A DNA stretch of 64,000 nt from DASQDN01 sp963825845 (GTDB lineage Bacteria > Acidobacteriota > Terriglobia > Bryobacterales > Bryobacteraceae), in contig CAWGVL010000054.1 in assembly GCA_963825845.1 (NCBI GenBank), positions 89,182-153,181 of the forward strand, given 5' to 3'. Below are positions 57,774 through 64,000 of the stretch, one piece after another; position 1 is the first letter of the stretch, and every line of letters starts with the position of its first letter. The notes under the pieces were generated by a model. The model was given only the letters and a program-made list of their open reading frames with translations. It was not told where the DNA came from and ran no database searches. The translations under genes were made by a program, and so were the position numbers.

Positions 57774-59273
57774 ATGGAATCCTACCCCCATCGAGACTTC
57801 CACGTCGTAACTTCCCCCGACACCCTGGATCTAAGGACAAATAGGCAAAGTTGAGCCGAGTTTTACTCCTGTTCCCTCCACTCAACAATGTAGTTTTCTT
57901 CGGTGTGTACGAGCCACTCGTTATGGAGATCTTCTCGGCCATCGCCAAAGAAGAAGGCTGCGAGGTGGAGCTGATCGATCTGCGTGTGGATCCGGCGGTT
58001 GCGAACGTCTCGCAAAGCGCGGCTTCGTTCCTGATATCATCGGGCTGACCACGCACGGCTTCCCGGAGGTACCCATCGTCAATCGATGGGTCCGCGAGTG
58101 CAAAAGACTTTGGCCCGACTCGGCTGTTGTCATCGGAGGCGGCCAAGCCACAGTCACTCCTGAGCTGTTCGACCGCCAGTACATCGACCTGATTGTCCGC
58201 GGCCCAGGTGAGCGGATATGGCGCAAATTATGCAGAACGGGAATGGGTCGCGGAGACTGCCAGGTGATCGAAGATCCTTGCCCTCCCCGGGTGTACAGCT
58301 ATCCCCTGCCCGACCGTCAGATCACGGCCCAATACCGAAAGCATTACAAGACAAACATTCCGCACCACACCGGCCGCCCATGGGGCCACAAAGGCCGGAC
58401 CGGCTTCACGCTGCTGACCCAGGGCTGCCCTTTCCGCTGCAGCTTCTGCGTGATCTGGCCAGCAAATCTCGGCCTCTATCGCAAGCGCCCGATCCCGGAG
58501 ATCGTCGCTGACCTGAAGAGCATGGAGGAGTCCTATGTCTATCTCGGGGATGACAATACTTTCGCAGACGCCAAATACGCGGAGCAACTGGCGGACGCCA
58601 TCAAAGAAGCCGGTATCCGGAAGGAAATATCGAGCTATTGCCGGGCAGATCATATCTGCAAGCATCCGGCCCTGATGAAGAAGTGGTATGACATTGGCCT
58701 GCGCTATCTGGTGATCGGTGTAGAGTCTGTCAAAACTGACAAATTGAAGGAACTCAAAACAAGGTCGATCAGGAACAGAACCTTCTGTCTTTGAAGATCC
58801 TGCGTGAGATCAATCTTTGCGATCCCGCACCTGCTGATCTCGCCGGACATGACTTCTCAGGATTTCGATGACGTATACGCATTTATCGAGGAGAACGAGT
58901 TCGAATATCCTGTAGCAATTCCGCTTACTCCGCTTCCGGGAACAGCAGACTATACGAAGTACAAGACGGAGGGCAGGATCATCACCGAAAAGCTCGACTT
59001 CTATACCTTCATGTACATGGTGATCGAGCCTACTCGAATGAGCCTGCGAGAATTTAATGATCAATACGACCGGCTGATCTTCCGCATCTGGTCATGGCGG
59101 AGATTCCGCACGGGCAAATGCGGAAAACTCTCACTCCGGGTTTCCTGAAATGGTGGATCTTCGTTCGCGCTGTGGTCCTTCAGCTTCGATGGAAACGCCG
59201 CGAGATCTACCGCGCTGCTGAGGGAAGAAAGCGCAACAGCCATGTATCGCCCGCATCGTATACTGCAGCGTAG
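57774..59273 (+). pseudogene. Inverted copy of the radical SAM gene, synonymously diverged
   Basis: Shows the same protein with many third-position changes (for example VVFFGVYEPLVMEIFSAIAK is identical in protein but differs at several wobble bases). An intact stretch at 58243-58794 retains LLTQGCPFRCSFCVIWPANL, so all three cluster cysteines are present. Indels near 57840, 58010, 58230, 58760, 58810 and 59140 break it. From about 59150 the sequence becomes almost identical to the left arm. Confidence 0.85.
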
Positions 59274-59377
59274 AGGCCGTCGAAACGTAGACATAGGATC
59301 GGCCACCTCCAAGCTCGAGTCCCGAATTTTACAGGCGTGTGCGGTGAACTCGCCGGACATCGCGAGTCAGCCCTGCT

Positions 59378-60841
59378 TTATTTCTGCGCGTTGTTCCAGT
59401 TCGAAGCTTCCCGGCTTTCTCGCTTATATGGAAGCGGAGTCAGCGTTACTGGATTGCACCCTGGAGGGCTGGCCTTGTATTGCGGAGCCATAACGGCGTC
59501 TACCGATGCTGGATAAAATTTGACCCGTCGCTTCCCTGTTCGTCCTCAATCTCAATCTCGGCCAGGTACGTCGGATCACCCACTCCAACATCGATGGGCG
59601 TCCACTTCTGCCCATCCCGAACACCGGCGCGCCAGGCATTGCTGTCCGGCTTCGTACCCTTGATGATCTTGGTCCGTTCCGATTGAGTCCAGTCGAAGCC
59701 CATGTCGAACGCGCGAAATGGTGCTTTGAATTCGGCCGCACACGTACCCCAGATGTCCCCCGGCAAGTCGATCGTCTTCCCCTCAACAACGAACCGCTGA
59801 ATCTCCCCCGCCGCCTCCTTGATCCCGATTGAGCGTACGGCCTTTGCAATGCGGGCATTTGAGAGAGGTTCCCGATTGCTCCCAAGCAGGCTCCGCATGG
59901 CTGAATCCAGACCTTTCCCGCGGCGGTTCCAACTAGCGGCGAGCAGGTAGCCTTGTCGATACGGCATTGGTTGGCTGAAATGTTGCTCTGACGAAGCGCC
60001 ACCATCTGGCGGGCAGTAAAGTTGCGGGCCGGCGAGACATAGTAGTGGCGAGCGACCTTGTTAAAGTCAGCAATCACGTCATCGAAAGTCCAGACTCCCG
60101 AGTGCCACAGACCAGCGACTGTGTAGTAGTCGGTGAACCCCTCTGTGAACCAGTACAGTTCCTCGTCGTCTGGGTAGTTTAAGCGGCGAGGGTTCCATTC
60201 GTGAAACAGTTCGTGTGAAAAAAGCCTCTGCAAGAATGGCGGATCGTACGTGTCGGGATTTCCTTCCATGATGAGTGCCTGCGTTCGCCCCTCCCCTTCC
60301 CAACTCCGACTGGTCGGCACTAAGAAGATTTTGTGGCCTGCCACGCCGCGGTCCCGCCACACTGCTGTGTGGGACGCTGCGACGCGGTCCACCAGATCTA
60401 GGAGAGAGGTATCGGAAAACGGCCACGTTCCCCGGGTCACCAGCACGAGCCCGCCCTTTGACGTTGCGGTTCGGAAGTCACCTCCAGCGAAGACTGCCTT
60501 TCGCAATCCGCGAAGTGTCGTGTCAACCACCTCCTCCCGGCGGTCAACACTCCAACTGCTCACGAGCCGCCAGTCTGCTGGAAAGCCAACCCACCGGAAC
60601 TCGCATCGTACGGCCTTGTCAGCGGTCCCTCGGGCGTCGGCCAACGCATATTCACCCGGTGATAGAAGTAGCTCGCCTGCCGCGGCAGGCTCTTCTTCTG
60701 CTTGCCTCCATCAGGAAGTGTCAGCTCCACTTCGAACGGATCGTAACGGATCGTGTAGCGAAGGAGATCCGCCGCGACGGCGGCATCGATCGCGAGCAGT
60801 AGGAAGAGAACAACGCCAAGAAAACGGTTCGCAGAGGGCAC
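59378..60841 (-). pseudogene. Inverted copy of the M61-like peptidase gene
   Basis: Nearly identical to the left arm. It has the better frame at the DARGTADKAV junction (about 60623) but is missing bases near 60655-60700 and near 59970, so it is broken elsewhere. HELFHEWNP is intact. Confidence 0.85.
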
Positions 60842-61072
60842 TCGGCTCAGTTTATACAATGACCTCGCGCTGACACCGAATCTGCAGGATGAACATTTCG
60901 GACTCGAGATAGCCGGTTGTGGGCGCTGGGACCATTTTTACGAAGACTACGGCGCGACCTTGACGGTGAGCTGCGGACAGCACACATTCCGGCAGCACAA
61001 CGTGTAGCAAGCGCCGGTACGGCTGTTACCCCGGTCAACGAGGTCGTGATCACTGAACGGATTGCGGGCCCC

Positions 61073-63713
61073 CTACTCGCTTCGCAGTAACAATTGTGGA
61101 TCGACGTGAGCCGCACGCCACGCGGGAAAACTTGCGGCGCCCACCGCTACGATTGCCACAATCGTGACAACCGCCGCCAATGTCATGCTGTCCAAAGGCT
61201 GCACACCATACAGCAACTCGCGCATCGCGCTCGTGACGGCTGCTGCACCTATCAAGCCCATCGCCGCGCCGATTGCTGCCAGGAATACAGCCTGTCGGAC
61301 GACAATCACGACAATTGCCCCCACGGTGGAGCCCAGCGCCAGCCGGACCCCAAACTCCCGCGTCCTCCGCATTGTCAGGTACGCCAACGTTCCATACAGA
61401 CCCACCGCTGTTAACAGCACGGATGCGGCAGCAAACGTAGACAGCACGAAGAAGGTGAACCTGTGTCGCCAATCGAATCCGACACGTAGCGATTCATTGG
61501 GTGTATATCGAAGGCTGCACGCCCCACTTCCGTACTATCAATGGCCGCTTTGATCCCGAGCGCCATACTGTCTGGCGCGTCTGTCGTCCTGACAACGAGC
61601 GACATGTAGGGCGGATACGTGCCATACGGGATCATGAAGTGGGGCATGTTCTCCGCGCGTATCCGAGTCATGCGCACAGCCGCTGTCACCCCTACTATCT
61701 CGAGTTCATCCGTCCGGCTGGTCCGAAAAATGGCCAAACGCTTTCCAATCGCTCCCATCGGCCACAGCCGTTTTGCGAGCATTTCATCAATTATTGCCAC
61801 GTTGCGCTGCGCCGTAACATCGTCAGCAGTGAAGTCGCGGCCTTCCCGGAGTGGGGTACCCATGAGATTCAGATATCCGGGAGCAGCGAACTGTTGGGTC
61901 GCGAGGAGAGGCAGCGCGTCAACGTCGTCGGCCCGTCCCACGCGACGAGTCTGCTGATCCGGCGATAGCGGCAACGGCCACGCCGCGCTCACGGACTGTA
62001 CTCCGGGGACAACGCGTACCCGATCAAACACGTGCTGCAGAATCGGCCATTGCTGCTCCAGATGCGGGTGTCTTTTCATGTCCACCGGTACCTTTGCAGT
62101 CATAACACTTGCCGAATGAAACCCAAGAGGGGAATGCAGCAGGTTCAGGAACGTCCTGAGCATCAGGCCTCCACCCACCAGCGGAACAATTGACAACGCT
62201 ACTTCTGCGGCCACCAGGCTCTGCTGTAACCTTCGCGCGCCCGATCCTGCAGTTTCCGTACGGCCTGCGCGCAGTGGGTGCCCGTCCTTACCCGAAGCCA
62301 GCCGCCAGGCGGGCAGGAATCCAAACAGCAGTGTTGTCATGAACGCAAGCGCCAGTGCACAGACCAGCACCGGCGCATCGATGGTAATTCGCGAGTGCAA
62401 GGGAATGTGAGAGGCGCCAAAGATTTCAATTGTGGCGAGTGCGAACCGTGCCCAGAACAGCCCCAGCGCCGCCGAGATCGCGCCAAGCACAAGGCTCTCT
62501 GTCAGAAGTTGCCGAACGATGCGGACTGTCCCCGCGCCCAGCGCTCTTCGGATCTCCAACTCGCGCTGTCGTGCGGACCCTCGCGCCAACATGAGATTTG
62601 CTACATTGACGCACGCAATCACAAGCACAAACCCTACTGCGCCGGACAGAACCAGCAGAGCCGGTCGAGTTTCACGGGTCATCTCATCATGCAATGGACG
62701 CGCAGTGAATAGAGCATTGGCGCCCGCATACGCGTCGGGATACTTACGCTCGAATTGCGCTTCGAACATTTGTAACTCGGCATTCGCTTGGTCGAGAGTA
62801 ACTCCCGGGCGCAGGCGAGCGGCGACGCGAATACCGCGATATGGGAGAGCTGTGTCGATGCGATACGGGAACCAGACATCGATCTGCTCCGAAGCATTCA
62901 GATAGGGCGGAACGAAGAGACGAAAGCCGGAAGGCAGCACGCCGGCGATCTGCATGTTGCAATTATTGATCCGCACGCCCCGCCCGATAATACCCGGGTC
63001 GGCAGAAAACGGCGGCGCCACAGTTCGTCGCTGATCAGAACGGCGAGTGCTTGCTGCGGGCTCGCATCGACCTGGGAATCGAGTGGCCGCCCGTGCGCGG
63101 CGCGTACACCGAGTAGCGGAAGAAAATTGTCGCAGAAACCTCCGCCGCCGCAACATGCTCCATTCCGCCCGCATATTCGAGGCTGGCGTCGGCCGACAGA
63201 GTATGGCAACCTGTTCGAGTGAGCGACTGTAGTGTCTCAGATCGCTCACTTCTCCCATCGTGGCGCCCGTGTTCTCGGCGCATTTCGGGCATCTACCCGA
63301 ATGACGACAATTCGATTTGGGTCGGGATATGGAAGCGGACGCCAAAGCACCGCACGCATGACGCTGATCATCGAAAGTGTGAGACCGATGCCCATTGCCA
63401 GCGTAATAATCAGCACGAAGCGAAAACCCCGGCGCGCTCAGCAGCGAGCGACAACCATATCGGACATCCTGCAGTGTAGTCTCGATTCCGTATCCAAGCC
63501 GCACCTCTCGAACTTCCTCTTTGATTTGTTCGATGCCGCCGGCTTCTACAAGCGCCTGCCGGTGTGCTTCATCGCGGGCCATGCCTTGAAGGACTTGTGC
63601 GATGCCGCCGCTTCTTCTATATAGGCGCGTAGTTCGTCCTCGAGCGCCTCTTCATTCCCATGTCTGCGGAGAAGGTTTTCCAAGAGCCTCTTGATCTTCT
63701 TGGTCACGCGCAC
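61073..63713 (-). pseudogene. Inverted copy of the PadR-linked ADOP permease gene
   Basis: Nearly identical to 39079-41715 over most of its length. Indels near 61455, 63000-63200, 63270-63290, 63415 and 63600 disrupt it; the N-terminal periplasmic part is worst. GTG start corresponds to 63711-63713. Confidence 0.87.
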
Positions 63714-63714
63714 C

Positions 63715-64000
63715 TCAGGCAGACTCCAATAGCGCGTTCATCGCATGTACGATCCGCGTCCATGTCTTCTTCTCGACCGCTAACTGTCGTCGGCCATCGC
63801 GGGTGAGAGTATATGACCGGACCCGGCGTCCCTCCGCCGATTCGCCCCATTCCCCCTCGATCCACCCCTCCTGTTCCAGCCGATGAAGGGCCGGGAAAAG
63901 CGAGCCGGCCCTTACTTGAAAGGTTCCTTGCGTGACCTGAGCGATACGTTCCGCAATCGCCGAACCGTGCATCGGGCTCAGCTCCAGAGTGCGGAGGATC
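63715..64000 (-). pseudogene. Inverted copy of padR, partial at the window edge
   Basis: The last ~95 codons of the regulator, identical in protein to the left arm over what can be read, with the start and operator outside the window. Whether it is intact cannot be judged, and it is listed as part of the duplicated arm. Confidence 0.8.

Larger units (their letters stand above)
51588..64000 (-). repeat. Inverted repeat, right arm (degraded copy of 38.8-51.4 kb)
   Basis: Reverse complement of the left arm, about 200 bases shorter over the same span, so deletions exceed insertions. Three zones are visible: 51.6-56.7 kb, same sequence with very frequent indels and miscalls; about 56.75-59.15 kb, diverged homologue with mostly synonymous changes; 59.15-64.0 kb, close to identical with occasional indels. 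No gene in it is fully intact. Confidence 0.93.

Noticed and set aside
38745..64000. The giant palindrome as a linear-replicon hairpin telomere, phage end or new mobile element
   Set aside because: The arms contain ordinary chromosomal housekeeping genes (serS, citrate synthase), the turn lies inside a coding gene, and there are no protelomerase, recombinase or terminal repeat signals. An assembly artefact explains more.
1..64000. CRISPR array
   Set aside because: No regularly spaced short direct repeats were seen; the only repeats are the IS4 direct repeats and the large inverted repeat.

Overview
The window (GC-rich, dense, many 4-base gene overlaps) looks like an Acidobacteriota chromosome segment, probably of the Solibacteres/Bryobacter type. 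The grounds are two large ADOP/MacB-like permeases (one behind a PadR regulator), two Oar-like TonB-dependent receptors with N-terminal carboxypeptidase-regulatory domains, several Tat/signal-peptide amidohydrolases, and the mixture of LmbE, DUF362 and CocE genes. Assignment rests on gene content only. Many genes carry isolated one-base indels with no in-frame nonsense mutations, which suggests a noisy long-read consensus rather than wholesale gene death.

Layout. 1-6.9 kb, minus strand: part of a contractile injection system (eCIS-like) operon with sheath, tube, zinc-ribbon gp51-like protein, proline-rich protein, Pvc16-like DUF4255 protein and the start of the Pvc15-like AAA+ ATPase, which runs off the left edge. 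6.9-8.3 kb: non-coding, with one possible receiver-domain remnant. 8.3-10.8 kb: ADOP permease. 11.3-13.3 kb: transposase scrap (IS91-like C-terminus and two direct-repeat copies of an IS4-like N-terminus) bracketing a YdeI-like gene. 13.6-14.5 kb: two small hypothetical genes. 14.8-25.9 kb: two frameshifted TonB-dependent receptors with two amidohydrolases, an exported SelA-like PLP protein and a small secreted protein between them.

25.9-38.4 kb is a compact divergent catabolic locus. The minus arm encodes a D-aminoacylase-like deacetylase, an OSBS/NSAR-type enolase-superfamily enzyme, an amidohydrolase and an exported triple-RidA protein. The plus arm encodes an MFS anion transporter, an unknown protein, a DUF362 protein, an LmbE-type deacetylase, an unknown exported protein and a CocE/NonD hydrolase. 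Nearly every junction is a 4-base ATGA/GTGA overlap. It reads as import plus hydrolysis/deacylation of an N-acylated or peptide-like substrate.

38.7-51.4 kb: PadR + ADOP permease, M61-like peptidase, B12-binding radical SAM enzyme, serS, citrate synthase, ankyrin/haem/cyclase-repeat fusion, monomeric sarcosine-oxidase-like FAD enzyme and the start of an E1 dehydrogenase gene. From 51.588 kb to the right edge the SAME genes reappear in reverse order and opposite strand: a >12 kb inverted repeat around a ~187-base loop, every gene of the second arm damaged by indels. Most likely this is a fold-back (template-plus-complement) read or amplification chimera left in the assembly, not a biological duplication. 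One segment of the second arm (about 56.75-59.15 kb) is different in kind: it differs mainly by synonymous third-position changes and a terminator with conserved stem but changed loop, as if it came from a related strain.
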